From an uncultured Pseudomonadota bacterium (GTDB lineage Bacteria; Pseudomonadota; Gammaproteobacteria; Steroidobacterales; Steroidobacteraceae), in NCBI GenBank assembly GCA_903828595.1, contig CAIKMS010000019.1:1-64000 (forward strand): DNA of 64,000 bases, given 5' to 3'. Both the position numbers and the translations under genes were made by a program. The notes under the pieces were generated by a model. The model was not told the origin of the DNA, did not search any database, and worked only from the letters and a program-made list of their open reading frames with translations. Shown one piece after another: positions 27,493 through 36,039 of the stretch (positions within the stretch are counted from its first letter, which is position 1; each line of letters begins with the position of its first letter).

Positions 27493-28908
27493 TTAAGCAA
27501 CGTCCGCCGTCAGTCGGTACTTGCGCAGTTTTTCGACTAACGTGGTGCGCTGCATGCCGAGTAAGCGCGCGGCACCGGCGATGGTGCCATCAGCGCGCGC
27601 CAAGGCTTCACGAATATAGCTCTGCTCTAAGCGCACCAGATGGTCTTTAAGGTCAAACCCGTCACTGGGTAGTGCGCTCACCGAACCTTCAACGGCACGA
27701 TGAGCATCACTGGCCCGCACCAACTCCAGACCCGCGGGCCGATACTTCTCCGGCAGATCATCCACATCTACGATCTGCCCGGCGTGCAGAATCACCAAGC
27801 GCTCCAGCAAATTCGCCAGTTCGCGCACGTTACCCGGCCATTGGTACTGCCCCAACGCGGCTAGCGTCCGATTAGAAAGATGCACACGCACCCCGGTCAT
27901 ACGCTCAATGCGATTTAAAAGGTGCGCGACTAAGTCAGGTAGATCACCGAGACGCTCGCGCAAAGCCGGCATCTGCACCGGAAACACGGCCAAACGGTAG
28001 TAGAGGTCCTCCCGAAATTGTCCAGCCTCAATGGCCGATTCTAAATTCCGATGGGTGGCAGCAATAATGCGCACGTTCGCCACCCGGGTCTGGCTGCTAC
28101 CCACACGCTCGAAGGTTCGTTCTTGCAAGACGCGCAACAGATTGACCTGCATCTGCGGGGCCATATCGCCGATTTCATCTAAAAACAGCGTGCCGCCGTC
28201 AGCAATTTCAAAGCGACCCTGGCGGGTATTAATCGCTCCTGTGAACGCGCCTTTCTCGTGACCAAAAAGCTCGCTCTCTAAAAGCTCGCCCGGGATTGCC
28301 CCGCAGTTCACCGGCACAAAAGCGCCAACTGCGCGCGAACTACGCTCATGAATATGGCGGGCCACCATTTCCTTGCCCGTGCCCGACTCGCCGAGAATCA
28401 GCACGTTGGTGTCGTAAGGGGCTACTTGCTCGACTAATCGGTGAACGGCGCGGATGGCTGGCGACTGTCCACTGGGGCGGAACATCGATAAAAGCGGTGG
28501 CACCGAATACGACCGCGCCCGCAGTTCTTTAGCCTTGACCAGCAGCCCGGCAACCACATCACTGTGCGCAGACAACTCAAACGGCAAGACCGGCACATCG
28601 CCTAGGGTCGCTTTGGCGCGACGGCTTCCCGCACAGAGCAGCGGCAGCGGTGAAGTGTAGGCTTTGCTGCGCTCAGCCAGTCCGCGCAGATCGGCATCGC
28701 TGACGCCATCGCCGACCAAGATGGCCAACCAGCGCAAGGACTCAGGGGCAGGCCAATCGATTAATGATACGGAGTCGGCGACTTCGACCTCGCAATCGAG
28801 ATCTTTAAGTAGTGTTTCCCAGTGCTGCGCACGCGCTGCATCAGGTTCCAGCATGAGGACTGTATGCTGAACCACCGGTCCCCTATCTCCTAAAGCACCT
28901 GCGTTCAT
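27493..28908 (-). CDS. fleQ: Flagellar master regulator FleQ (FlrA), sigma54-dependent activator
   Basis: A 471-residue NtrC-family activator at the top of the flagellar cascade. The N-terminal FleQ domain (about 15-130) is receiver-like but lacks a normal phospho-acceptor context. The AAA+ domain has Walker A GESGTGKE (about 172-179) and GAFTGA (about 219-224) for sigma54 contact. A C-terminal Fis-type HTH follows ([21 protein letters not shown]). In Pseudomonas FleQ binds cyclic di-GMP and is inhibited by FleN; both may hold here because flhG is present. No sigma54 promoter is seen upstream, in keeping with a class I gene. Confidence 0.95.
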   Translation of the reverse strand: MNAGALGDRGPVVQHTVLMLEPDAARAQHWETLLKDLDCEVEVADSVSLIDWPAPESLRWLAILVGDGVSDADLRGLAERSKAYTSPLPLLCAGSRRAKATLGDVPVLPFELSAHSDVVAGLLVKAKELRARSYSVPPLLSMFRPSGQSPAIRAVHRLVEQVAPYDTNVLILGESGTGKEMVARHIHERSSRAVGAFVPVNCGAIPGELLESELFGHEKGAFTGAINTRQGRFEIADGGTLFLDEIGDMAPQMQVNLLRVLQERTFERVGSSQTRVANVRIIAATHRNLESAIEAGQFREDLYYRLAVFPVQMPALRERLGDLPDLVAHLLNRIERMTGVRVHLSNRTLAALGQYQWPGNVRELANLLERLVILHAGQIVDVDDLPEKYRPAGLELVRASDAHRAVEGSVSALPSDGFDLKDHLVRLEQSYIREALARADGTIAGAARLLGMQRTTLVEKLRKYRLTADVA

Positions 28909-29045
28909 GCAGGCGCACTGACTTTGTTTTCGACGTCCTGTCGATGACTATCGCGTGTCGAACTTTTACGTTCGGCTCGTCAAGTCTCAACGCAGGCTAA
29001 GGTAATAATTTTACCCAACAAAGTACAGAGGCTAGGGACTAAATT

Positions 29046-29636
29046 TCAATCACGGACGAGCGTGCGCACACCGGCCACCGCACGACGATGGTGCCTGAAG
29101 ATCATTCTTTCTAAACCTTCGATCACACTGCCCGACAGTCCGGCGAACTCAAAGCGAGCCCAGGTCGCACCGCTATCATCCACGCGCGCAGAAACTACCC
29201 TACCGGGTAGCTGTAAGGCCTGGGGTAGTAAACGGCTGACGAACAGGTGCACACAGCCGGTGGTGCCCTCGCTTAAGACATCATCGTGCCGCCATTCCAC
29301 GCCGCTGGCGTACAAACGCCAGGCCCTGGGGGCGGGCAGCTGCTCATCTTTAGCCACCAGACGCGCGACTAGCTGAATCAATACGTTGATTTTGTGCTCA
29401 AGGCGGTGAAGATCCTCGGCGACTGACGAGTCATCATCCGATGATTTACTGTCAGCGCTGACCACCCGTGACTCATCCAGCGAAGCATCCGCCATCAGTA
29501 ACTGCACGTTGTCGGCATTCAGACCCGCCAGACGCGCGGGTTCCGGTGCGGGCGCGGCATGAAAAGCCAACGGCAAGGCGTCCTCGTAATAGACACCCTC
29601 AAAACCGCCTGAAGTGGAGTGAGTGAAGTCCGTCAT
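29046..29636 (-). CDS. PilZ-like domain protein of the fliD-fliS-fliT operon
   Basis: A 196-residue protein. The N-terminal 65 residues look unstructured; a short helical region follows (about 72-95, AEDLHRLEHKINVLIQLVARL). The C-terminal half (about 105-196) has a PilZ-like beta-barrel pattern with ASGVEW, GTTGCVHLFVS, GRVVSA and FEFAGLSG. It ends in a helix (LERMIFRHHRRA). The cyclic di-GMP motifs RxxxR and (D/N)xSxxG are not present in canonical form, so ligand binding is doubtful. It overlaps fliT (TAATG). Comparable genes sit beside fliS in Xanthomonas-type clusters. Confidence 0.7.
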   Translation of the reverse strand: MTDFTHSTSGGFEGVYYEDALPLAFHAAPAPEPARLAGLNADNVQLLMADASLDESRVVSADSKSSDDDSSVAEDLHRLEHKINVLIQLVARLVAKDEQLPAPRAWRLYASGVEWRHDDVLSEGTTGCVHLFVSRLLPQALQLPGRVVSARVDDSGATWARFEFAGLSGSVIEGLERMIFRHHRRAVAGVRTLVRD

Positions 29637-29974
29637 TAAGGGTTATGAGCGCCTAGATAGGCTCCACCCATTCGACGACCGGCAGCCAAGGTATCGGCCT
29701 GGCGATCTAAAATACGCCGCTGATGGGCCATCAGACCCAACAACTCGTCATTAACACGCACCAGCTCTTTGAGCCCCTCCACCATCTGCGGAAGCTCCTC
29801 GGGGGTAGGCTTGCGCTCAAACAAAGCGGCAATCCCTACCCGGCGCTCGTTATCCAGATCGGCCGCACCTGCCCAATCACGAGCCAGCATCCGCTCACGA
29901 ATCTGCGCCGACAAGACTCGCAACGGGGCGAACCTATCGACGGCGGGCTCCGGCAAGTGGTGCACGCTACTCAT
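29636..29974 (-). CDS. fliT: FliT-like flagellar chaperone
   Basis: A 112-residue, all-helical protein in the FliT position (fliD-fliS-fliT). Features are an N-terminal helix (LRVLSAQIRERMLARDWAGA), the ERRVGIAALFE segment, and a final amphipathic helix LLGLMAHQRRILDRQADTL. FliT binds FliD. Sequence conservation in this family is low, so position carries much of the call. It overlaps fliS by 4 nt. Confidence 0.75.
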   Translation of the reverse strand: MSSVHHLPEPAVDRFAPLRVLSAQIRERMLARDWAGAADLDNERRVGIAALFERKPTPEELPQMVEGLKELVRVNDELLGLMAHQRRILDRQADTLAAGRRMGGAYLGAHNP

Positions 29975-30384
29975 TGACCAACGGCCATCGCCTGCTGAGG
30001 TGCAATAGCTTCCCAGGCACCTTTCAGTTCCCGGAACGTCACAGCAATCTGCTCAAACCCTTCGGGAGCGTTACCCGCATGGGCTTGGGTCAGTTGCATC
30101 AGGCTGACTTCGTAGGTGCGCTTGAGCATCTGCGCGACCTCACCACCCTTCTCCATGTTCAGCGTATCTGCCAATTCGGTAATAACCAGCGAAAGCTTAT
30201 CGACCTGCACGCACTTTTCAGCGATTTCGCCACGCTGCAGGTGGCCTTTTATGGCCGCAATACGCTCCAGCACGTTATTAAGCAGCAGAAGGGTTAAACG
30301 ATGAGGATCGGCATTCACGGTTTGGCTGTGAGCGCCTACGGCACCATAAGCCCGTAACGCGTTTTGTCGACCGGAATTCATCAT
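29971..30384 (-). CDS. fliS: Flagellin export chaperone FliS
   Basis: A 137-residue helical chaperone that binds flagellin's C-terminus. Diagnostic segments are ALRAYGAVGAHSQTVNADPHRLTLLLLNN near the N-terminus and KCVQVDKLSLVITELADTLNMEKGGEVA in the middle. The ATG at 30384 has GGGGGAG seven bases upstream; a second ATG follows directly. It lies 50 nt after fliD. Confidence 0.93.
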   Translation of the reverse strand: MMNSGRQNALRAYGAVGAHSQTVNADPHRLTLLLLNNVLERIAAIKGHLQRGEIAEKCVQVDKLSLVITELADTLNMEKGGEVAQMLKRTYEVSLMQLTQAHAGNAPEGFEQIAVTFRELKGAWEAIAPQQAMAVGQ

Positions 30385-30434
30385 GTCTTACTCCCCCAAA
30401 AAAATCCAAAACTCTAAGGCCGTTATCGCTTATC

Positions 30435-31934
30435 TCAACCGCTCTTTGAAACCGGCCCATAATTGGTGGTTAGGGCAGCCAGCTGGGCGGTCAACTGGGC
30501 CTGTTCTGACTTCAACTTAGCGACCATTGAGTCCATCGCGTTGTATTCGGAAAATAAACTTGACTGCAATTGAGCCAGATAGTCATTTAAAGACTTTTGC
30601 TGGGTAGAAATATTGTTCAGCGAACCCTGTAGCGCGGTTACCTGCTGATCAATCAGACCACCCGGTGCCGTGAACGTAATCAGCAACTTATCTAGCCCAG
30701 GTGCTACACCGGTCGTGGCGTTCGTAAAAAGATTAGACACCGCTGTGGGATTGGTCTGCAGTGCGGTGGACAGCGTCGAGCTATTCACGGCCAACGTGCC
30801 GTCGAGATTCACCGTAATGCCGATTTGTGCCAGTGAAGTCAGCGCCGAGGAGCTGGTGCTGCTGGTGGAGGGCGTGCCACCCGAGATCAGCTTCGTTAAT
30901 TGCGTAGAAAAACTGTTAGTCAGCGAACTACCGAAAAGCGCACCGGAGGTGCCCGTGGTCACGTCATAGCTCTGCAACGGATTTAAAATTCCGATTAGCC
31001 CGTTGTAGGCTGAAACAAAAGAATTAATTGCGCTGGTCGGTCCCGAGGGATTGGCGCTAACCGTTAAGGTGGTCGGCCCGGAGGAGGTTGTCAGGGCCGT
31101 CGCGTTGATAGTGACACCCGAGATCGCCGTACTGATCGCGTTACTGGCACTGGTGTAGGTCAGTCCGTTGATCGCAATCACCGAATTCTGCGCCGCCTGG
31201 GTTTGAGTCAGACCGTTACTTTGCGAGGCCGGGTTATAGGTAAGACGCGACAAACCCGTGCCGGCATCGGTTTCCGATACGGTCACGGCGTTGGAGGCGC
31301 CCGTCACGCTGCTCGATAGAGCTAAATAGGAGCCGGTATCGGCGGTAATGACCGTAGCTGAGATGCCTGGATTGTCACTGGCCGCGTTAATCGCGCTGGC
31401 AATGCCCGATAGCGTGTTATTACTCGAAGTAACGGACACTGAAAAACTGCTACTGCCGACCGCTATCTTTAGCGTACCCGTACCCACGGTGGCACTGCTG
31501 CCACCGGAGAACGCTGCCGATTGCAGATTCGTGCCTTGCGCTAACTGCGTAATGGCCAGCGTATAGGAGCCTGGCACAGCATTCGCCGAGGTCGTTGCCG
31601 ACGCCACGGCGGCTGCACCAACGGTCGCGGTGTAGTTATTGAACGAGGCTGAGGTCGTCAGCGACTCGATGGCTGTCTGCACCGAGGCTGCCGCCGCGGT
31701 AAGCGAACTGTAGCCGGCAATCTGCGAGTTGATTAAAGAGGTTTGCTGATTGTACTCGGCACTCTGTCCCTGACCCTCGGACTGGACAATAGCACTGACA
31801 ATCGCATTGATATCAAGACCCGAACCTAAACCCGCACTGCTGATAATCGCAGACCCGGGGTTGGATTGCGTAGTGACCGCATTGCTGGCAGGCGTTGAGC
31901 TGCTGGAGGTAGAAGTCGGTGAAATGCTGCTCAT
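30435..31934 (-). CDS. fliD: Flagellar filament cap protein FliD
   Basis: A 499-residue cap protein that promotes flagellin polymerisation. The N-terminal FliD_N domain has GLGSGLDINAIVSAIVQSEGQ near residues 35-55. The middle is Ser/Thr-rich. The FliD_C domain (about 255-490) ends in a long coiled coil (LDDYLAQL-like, LNDYLAQLQSSLFSEYNAMD). The start ATG 31934 is chosen because GGAG lies six bases upstream; a TTG at 31946 is less likely. A consensus sigma54 promoter precedes it, making fliD the head of fliD-fliS-fliT-PilZ. Confidence 0.93.
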   Translation of the reverse strand: MSSISPTSTSSSSTPASNAVTTQSNPGSAIISSAGLGSGLDINAIVSAIVQSEGQGQSAEYNQQTSLINSQIAGYSSLTAAAASVQTAIESLTTSASFNNYTATVGAAAVASATTSANAVPGSYTLAITQLAQGTNLQSAAFSGGSSATVGTGTLKIAVGSSSFSVSVTSSNNTLSGIASAINAASDNPGISATVITADTGSYLALSSSVTGASNAVTVSETDAGTGLSRLTYNPASQSNGLTQTQAAQNSVIAINGLTYTSASNAISTAISGVTINATALTTSSGPTTLTVSANPSGPTSAINSFVSAYNGLIGILNPLQSYDVTTGTSGALFGSSLTNSFSTQLTKLISGGTPSTSSTSSSALTSLAQIGITVNLDGTLAVNSSTLSTALQTNPTAVSNLFTNATTGVAPGLDKLLITFTAPGGLIDQQVTALQGSLNNISTQQKSLNDYLAQLQSSLFSEYNAMDSMVAKLKSEQAQLTAQLAALTTNYGPVSKSG

Positions 31935-31962
31935 AATAGGCTCCAAAATCTACCTTAGCCCA

Positions 31963-31978
31963 AGCAAGCTTCGTGCCA
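31963..31978 (-). promoter_or_regulatory. sigma54 promoter of fliD
   Basis: Minus strand TGGCACG-AAGC-TTGCT, with GG (31977-31976) and GC (31965-31964) spaced by 10 nt. The start near 31952 gives an 18-nt leader containing the fliD ribosome site. Confidence 0.88.
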
Positions 31979-32018
31979 GACACCCTGCATCTGGCCAAGC
32001 CTGCTTGACCTAAGCAGT

Positions 32019-32411
32019 CTAGGCCCGACTATTGACCAGCAATCCCGTCAACGCCAGACCCGACGTACCGATGTTCTGAGCCATTTCCAGCACGTTTGGA
32101 TCGGGAATTTGCCGTACCACGTCGCCGGTCTGCGGATTAACGATCGTGACTCTGGACTTTCCGGACGAGGAGTCCAGCTGGAACACGAACTGTCGCGCGT
32201 TAGCCTTCAGAAACTGATTAATCGCGTCCACCGCTGCGGACAACTGATCCGCCGACACCGGAGGCGGCACACTTTGGCCAGCCTGCGGCAAACTCTGGCC
32301 CTGGCCGTCACTGGCCGGACTCGGGACCGCTGACACCGAACTGACCGGCGCCACATCCGCAGACGTCACAGACGCTGCGCTTGAGATACTATTTCCAATA
32401 ACACTTGCCAT
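32019..32411 (-). CDS. flaG: Flagellar protein FlaG
   Basis: The C-terminal half holds the FlaG domain: LSAAVDAINQFLKANARQF, FQLDSSSGKSRVTIVN and GDVVRQIPDPNVLEMAQNIG. The N-terminus is Ser/Ala/Pro-rich. ATG 32411 (130 residues) is favoured because GGGAAG lies four to five bases upstream; an in-frame ATG at 32477 would place a 7-bp hairpin in coding sequence and has no ribosome site. FlaG affects filament length in polar flagellates. It lies between fliC and fliD. Confidence 0.88.
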   Translation of the reverse strand: MASVIGNSISSAASVTSADVAPVSSVSAVPSPASDGQGQSLPQAGQSVPPPVSADQLSAAVDAINQFLKANARQFVFQLDSSSGKSRVTIVNPQTGDVVRQIPDPNVLEMAQNIGTSGLALTGLLVNSRA

Positions 32412-32464
32412 GACACTTCCCGTACTTAATGTAGCGGGTGCGCCAGTTGGGACCTCTTGAGCGA

Positions 32465-32484
32465 CCCGGGCGTCCATGCCCGGG
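32465..32484. repeat. Perfect hairpin upstream of flaG
   Basis: CCCGGGC-GTCCAT-GCCCGGG forms a 7-bp stem. On the plus strand it is followed by CTTTT, so it looks like a terminator facing fliC. On the minus strand it could attenuate read-through from fliC into flaG. Confidence 0.5.
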
Positions 32485-32534
32485 CTTTTCCATGCTCAGA
32501 GGCGCTCTGTACGCCGCTGTTTTCCATCTAATCC

Positions 32535-32561
32535 GGGGCGCTTGATACTCCTAAGCGCCCC
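32535..32561 (-). terminator. Strong hairpin downstream of fliC
   Basis: Minus strand GGGGCGCTT-N9-AAGCGCCCC is a perfect 9-bp stem beginning 17 nt after the flagellin stop codon. The U-tract is poor, so it may act as an mRNA 3'-end stabiliser as well as a terminator. Confidence 0.6.
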
Positions 32562-32577
32562 ACTAATCGTCTTAACC

Positions 32578-34233
32578 TTACTGCAGAAGCTTCAACACGC
32601 CCTGGGCCTGCGAGTTGGCTTGCGCCAAGATCGAGGTGGCTGCCTGCTGAATGATCGTCGCTGTCGACAGTGTCGTACTGGCTGCAGCGAAGTCCGCGTT
32701 GACGATACGACCGTTAGCAACCGTAAGGTTCTGCACCGACGTACCGATGTTCTGCACCGCGGAGGTCAGTCGGTTCTGGATAGCGCCGTATTGCGCGTTG
32801 AAAGCGTTGATCGCTGCGATGGCCGAGTCCACCGCGTAAATCGTGTTGTTCGCCGCTGACGTGGTCAATACGTTCTGCTGACTTAACGAGCTGGAGGCGT
32901 TGATCACCGCCGTACCGGTGTTTAGACCAATATTGGTGACCGCACCGCTAAACGACAGACCGGACGTCGAGGCCAGGTTCACCGTACCGCGGAATGTGAG
33001 GTTAGCCGTATCGCCCGTGGCACCGTAAGCCGCCGTCGATACGTCCTGCGACAAGACGCTTGACACGGTATTCGCGCCAGCGAAACCACCCGTGACTGAC
33101 TCTTGAGTGATGATGTTGCGACCATCGGTCGAGGCCAACTGCAAGGTACCCGAGGAAGTCACTGTAGCAACCACACCGGTCGTGTTGGAGTAGTTATTGA
33201 TGCTCGAAGCCGCAGCCGCCAAAGTAATTGAACCGCTGGTAGCGAAGTTCTGGTTGATCACGGTCGTGCCGTCGATCGCCAGGCTGTAAGTCGTTGCAGT
33301 AGCACCGCCCGAAGCGTACGACAAGAAGTTGCCGGCACCCGGTGCGTTAGTACCTACCGTTGGCGAGAAGGTCACGGTGTTGGTTGCGGTGGCGGTTAAA
33401 CCCGACACGCCGCTGGCATTGACAGCCAGTGCCTTGGCAAACGCACTATCTGATGACTGACCGGTCACGGTAGTCGCGTAGGCACTAGACGCCTGAATCG
33501 CAGTACCGCTGATAGTTAGCGCGTTGGTGGCGATCGCCGCGCTGTCCACACCGGTGTAGCTGGTGCTGTTACGAGCGGCAATCGATACCGTCGATGTGGC
33601 TAACGTCGTGGTCAAGCTGCCCAGGCCGGTTGCGCCTAAGCTAATGTTGGCGCCGGCGCCGCTGGCGGTCGATACCGTTGCGGTTACCGTGTTGGTCGCG
33701 GCCTGGTTCACAAAGGAACCCAGCGTGCTGGTCTGTACGTTTTGCGCAGCACCCGAGATCGAGATGGTCTGGCCTACGTTGGCACCGACCTGGAACTGCG
33801 CACCGTTGAACGTACCGTCCAACAGGTTCGTGCCGTTGAACGAGGTCTGGGTGGCTAGACGCTGAATTTCCTGGATTCGCTGCTGAACCTCAGAGTCCAG
33901 AGCAGCGCGATCGGACGCGGAGTTCGTGGAGTTCTCAGACTGCACAGCCAGCGTACGAATACGGTTTAAGTTGGACACCACCGTGCTCAGTGCGCCGGAG
34001 GCGACCTGGGCTAGTGAGATGCCGTTGTTAGCATTCAACGAGGCTTGGTTAAGGCCGTTGATCTGTGCCGTGAGGCGGGTTGAAATTGCAAGACCGGCCG
34101 CGTCGTCGGCAGCGCTGTTGATGCGCAGGCCGGTAGCGAGGCTATTCTCAGCGTTAGACAAGTTATTTGCGTTTGCAGTCAGTGCATTCTGTGCAACTGA
34201 TGCGTTGTAGTTACTCGCTACGTACAAGGCCAT
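32578..34233 (-). CDS. fliC: Flagellin
   Basis: The filament subunit, 551 residues. The conserved N-terminal D0/D1 (about 1-175) has [26 protein letters not shown]-type sequence and [22 protein letters not shown]. The C-terminal D1/D0 (about 465-551) has [18 protein letters not shown] and ends in [17 protein letters not shown]. Between them is a long variable surface domain very rich in Ser, Thr, Ala and Val, with no Cys, which offers many possible O-glycosylation sites. GGAG lies upstream of the ATG. It is the only flagellin gene in the window. Transcription is from sigma28 sites upstream. Confidence 0.97.
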   Translation of the reverse strand: MALYVASNYNASVAQNALTANANNLSNAENSLATGLRINSAADDAAGLAISTRLTAQINGLNQASLNANNGISLAQVASGALSTVVSNLNRIRTLAVQSENSTNSASDRAALDSEVQQRIQEIQRLATQTSFNGTNLLDGTFNGAQFQVGANVGQTISISGAAQNVQTSTLGSFVNQAATNTVTATVSTASGAGANISLGATGLGSLTTTLATSTVSIAARNSTSYTGVDSAAIATNALTISGTAIQASSAYATTVTGQSSDSAFAKALAVNASGVSGLTATATNTVTFSPTVGTNAPGAGNFLSYASGGATATTYSLAIDGTTVINQNFATSGSITLAAAASSINNYSNTTGVVATVTSSGTLQLASTDGRNIITQESVTGGFAGANTVSSVLSQDVSTAAYGATGDTANLTFRGTVNLASTSGLSFSGAVTNIGLNTGTAVINASSSLSQQNVLTTSAANNTIYAVDSAIAAINAFNAQYGAIQNRLTSAVQNIGTSVQNLTVANGRIVNADFAAASTTLSTATIIQQAATSILAQANSQAQGVLKLLQ

Positions 34234-34412
34234 GATGATCTCCTGGTGTTAATCCGCTCGTACCTTTCGTACGTGGCGGTGGTGTCTTTCGGCCCGCTCC
34301 GCAAGCCAAATTGATCCGTGCAGGGTATGTATCGGACCCTCGAACGAAATCTTTAACACCCAGAGATTGACAAGAGGGATTAAGTGGCGAAAAGCGCGTT
34401 GAGTCACTTTTT

Positions 34413-34439
34413 TGATCAGCACGCTAAAGTTTGTCTTTA
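34413..34439 (-). promoter_or_regulatory. Secondary sigma28-like promoter for fliC (P2)
   Basis: Minus strand TAAAGACA-N11-GCTGATCA against consensus TAAAGTTT-N11-GCCGATAA: 5/8 and 6/8 matches with exact spacing. It shares the palindrome CTAAAG-N5-CTTTAG (34424-34440) with the plus-strand promoter, so the two are mutually exclusive. Confidence 0.45.
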
Positions 34440-34451
34440 GCTGGCCGATCC
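34425..34451 (+). promoter_or_regulatory. sigma28-type promoter facing away from fliC (antisense)
   Basis: Plus strand TAAAGTTT (34425-34432), 11 nt, GCCGATCC (34444-34451): -35 is 8/8 and -10 is 6/8. The predicted start near 34458 would give an RNA running toward the 3' end of flgL. No plus-strand gene lies downstream. Spacing and match equal or exceed those of accepted sigma28 promoters. Confidence 0.55.
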
Positions 34452-34513
34452 GGGGGGGCCCTTCTGGGATAACCACTAAGTCTAATGGCCCCAAGCCATA
34501 ATCAGACCCGCGC

Positions 34514-34540
34514 TTATCGGCGGGCAGCGCCCAAACTTAA
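34514..34540 (-). promoter_or_regulatory. Main sigma28 promoter of fliC (P1)
   Basis: Minus strand TTAAGTTT (34540-34533), 11 nt, GCCGATAA (34521-34514): 7/8 and 8/8 matches with exact spacing. Predicted start about 34507, giving an unusually long leader of about 270 nt. Confidence 0.8.
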
Positions 34541-34553
34541 GCCTAAGGGCGCT
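34526..34553. repeat. Inverted repeat between flgL and the fliC promoter
   Basis: AGCGCCC (34526-34532) and GGGCGCT (34547-34553) form a 7-bp stem with a 14-nt loop just after the flgL stop. It overlaps P1. It could end the flgL operon on one strand or a short plus-strand RNA on the other, but neither side has a U-run. Confidence 0.45.
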
Positions 34554-34567
34554 TACTGATTGACCGA

Positions 34568-36031
34568 TCAAAGATAGTTGAAGATCGAAAGATTCTTCAG
34601 GCTAGCGTAGCTTTGTTCAGCGGCCTGCAAGCTTACTTGTTCTTGGCTCAAGCTGGTGATAGCCGCTGCATAATCGGTGCTGGTAGCCGCGGTGAGCGAG
34701 CCCTGCAGCTGCAGCTGCACGTTTGAATTGATCGTATCTTGCGCCGTCACCGCGTTGAGCCGTGTCCCCACCTGTGTACGAATATCTGAGACATTATTAA
34801 CGGCCTGATCGATAGCGCCCAAATTCTGATTCAAGGCATTTTGCAATGCTGCCGTTTGCGTGGCGGTGGTCGCCGGCGTTTTTAACGCACTGACCAGATT
34901 TGATAACGTCGCAAAAATGCTTTGATTGGAACTTGGCGCCACAGCGAAGCTGTCGCCGTTAGCCGGCGCTCCAGAAATCTCAAGCTGTACACCAGAGTTT
35001 GGGATGCTGATGGATTGCCCACTGCTATAGGCCGTACCGGCCGGCACGACCGAGGTATTCGTCGTGGTATCCGTAACCGAGTAGGTGGGGCCTGGCGCCA
35101 CCGTAAAACTATCGGTCGCTGCCGGGGTTCCGGCAAGCGTTACGCTAAAGCCGTTACCGGAGATCACACCGTTAGCAGCAAGCGTCTGCACAGCTGAAGT
35201 GGTGCCACCGAAACTCAGCGTATAAGTTGTAGGGCTTAAAAAGTTAATGGTAGTCGGACCTGGTGCGGGCGTGGGCGCCACGGCACCTACCGGCGCACTT
35301 AAACTGGCGTTGCCCGCATTACCCAGCGCCGGCACCACCGCGGGTGCCTGAAAATCAATTTTATAGCTATGCCCGCTGTATTGCGCCGAATTAGTCACGG
35401 CGGTCGTGCCGACGACGCCAAACCCGGTATTGGATGACGCGGGCTGGACGGCGAAGCTGCCATTGCCGTTGGGGATGTTGCTAAACACCGCACTACCCGA
35501 GTCGGTGTCAGTCACAAATCTCCCCGAGCCAATCTGGATCTGCCGCGTGCCGTTATTGCCCTGGTAACTCACCGTGCCATTGGCTGCCTGAACAAAAGGC
35601 GGGGCGCCGGTCGCCGTACCCGCAAACAGGTACTGGCCGGTGCCGTCCTGAGTATTGGCTAACTGCGTCAAGCTCTGCAATTGCTGAGCGATGTTGGTGG
35701 CCAGTGCCGCGCGATCGGTATTAGATAGCGTGCTGTTGGAGGCCTGAACAGTCAGGGTTCTGATGTTGGTTAGAATCGCGGTGACCGAACTCAGCGCGCT
35801 GTCTTGAATGGACAGACGACTCTGAACCGTCGTTGAATTGCTGGCATACGCACTAATCTGAGACAGCGAGCCCTGCAAGGTCACCGCAGCGGTAGCCGCC
35901 GTGGGGTTATCGCCGGCTACCTGAAAAGACTGGCCGGTGGAGATCTGCTGCTCGTTCGTACTGATCGCGGACTGTGTTTTATCCAGCGATGCCAGAAACT
36001 GGTCGGCTAAGGTTTGACTGGAAATTCGCAT
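34568..36031 (-). CDS. flgL: Hook-filament junction protein FlgL (HAP3)
   Basis: A flagellin-like junction protein, 487 residues from ATG 36031 (MRISSQTLADQFLASLDKTQ); an in-frame start at 36127 would overlap flgK and is rejected. The N-terminal D0/D1 is conserved (ISTNEQQISTGQSFQVAGDNP, SNTDRAALATNIAQQLQSL). The C-terminus (DIRTQVGTRLNAV onward, ending LKNLSIFNYL) is typical. The centre (about 170-400) is longer than usual and holds two related segments with the pattern GxPAxxDSFxVAP, also found in FlgK. Confidence 0.94.
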   Translation of the reverse strand: MRISSQTLADQFLASLDKTQSAISTNEQQISTGQSFQVAGDNPTAATAAVTLQGSLSQISAYASNSTTVQSRLSIQDSALSSVTAILTNIRTLTVQASNSTLSNTDRAALATNIAQQLQSLTQLANTQDGTGQYLFAGTATGAPPFVQAANGTVSYQGNNGTRQIQIGSGRFVTDTDSGSAVFSNIPNGNGSFAVQPASSNTGFGVVGTTAVTNSAQYSGHSYKIDFQAPAVVPALGNAGNASLSAPVGAVAPTPAPGPTTINFLSPTTYTLSFGGTTSAVQTLAANGVISGNGFSVTLAGTPAATDSFTVAPGPTYSVTDTTTNTSVVPAGTAYSSGQSISIPNSGVQLEISGAPANGDSFAVAPSSNQSIFATLSNLVSALKTPATTATQTAALQNALNQNLGAIDQAVNNVSDIRTQVGTRLNAVTAQDTINSNVQLQLQGSLTAATSTDYAAAITSLSQEQVSLQAAEQSYASLKNLSIFNYL

Positions 36032-36039
36032 AAGGCTAA

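Larger units (their letters stand above)
34234..34567. other. fliC leader and promoter region (334 nt without a gene)
   Basis: It holds two minus-strand sigma28-like promoters, one plus-strand sigma28-like promoter and several inverted repeats. If the best minus promoter is used, the fliC leader is about 270 nt. The leader has four GGA motifs (minus strand, at 34317, 34300, 34255 and 34243); the last is in the ribosome site. A perfect CGTAC-N5-GTACG hairpin lies at 34259-34273. An 81-codon open frame here (34494-34249) starts at TTG without a ribosome site and is not called. Confidence 0.7.

Noticed and set aside
27474-27500. GCCGATCA on the minus strand between fleQ and the GT41 gene, resembling a sigma28 -10
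   Set aside because: No TAAA-like -35 lies at the required 11-nt spacing. A TTAAGTAT upstream is only 7 nt away.
34249-34494. 81-codon open frame across the fliC leader on the minus strand
   Set aside because: It starts at TTG without a ribosome site, shows no familiar motif, and overlaps promoter and leader elements.
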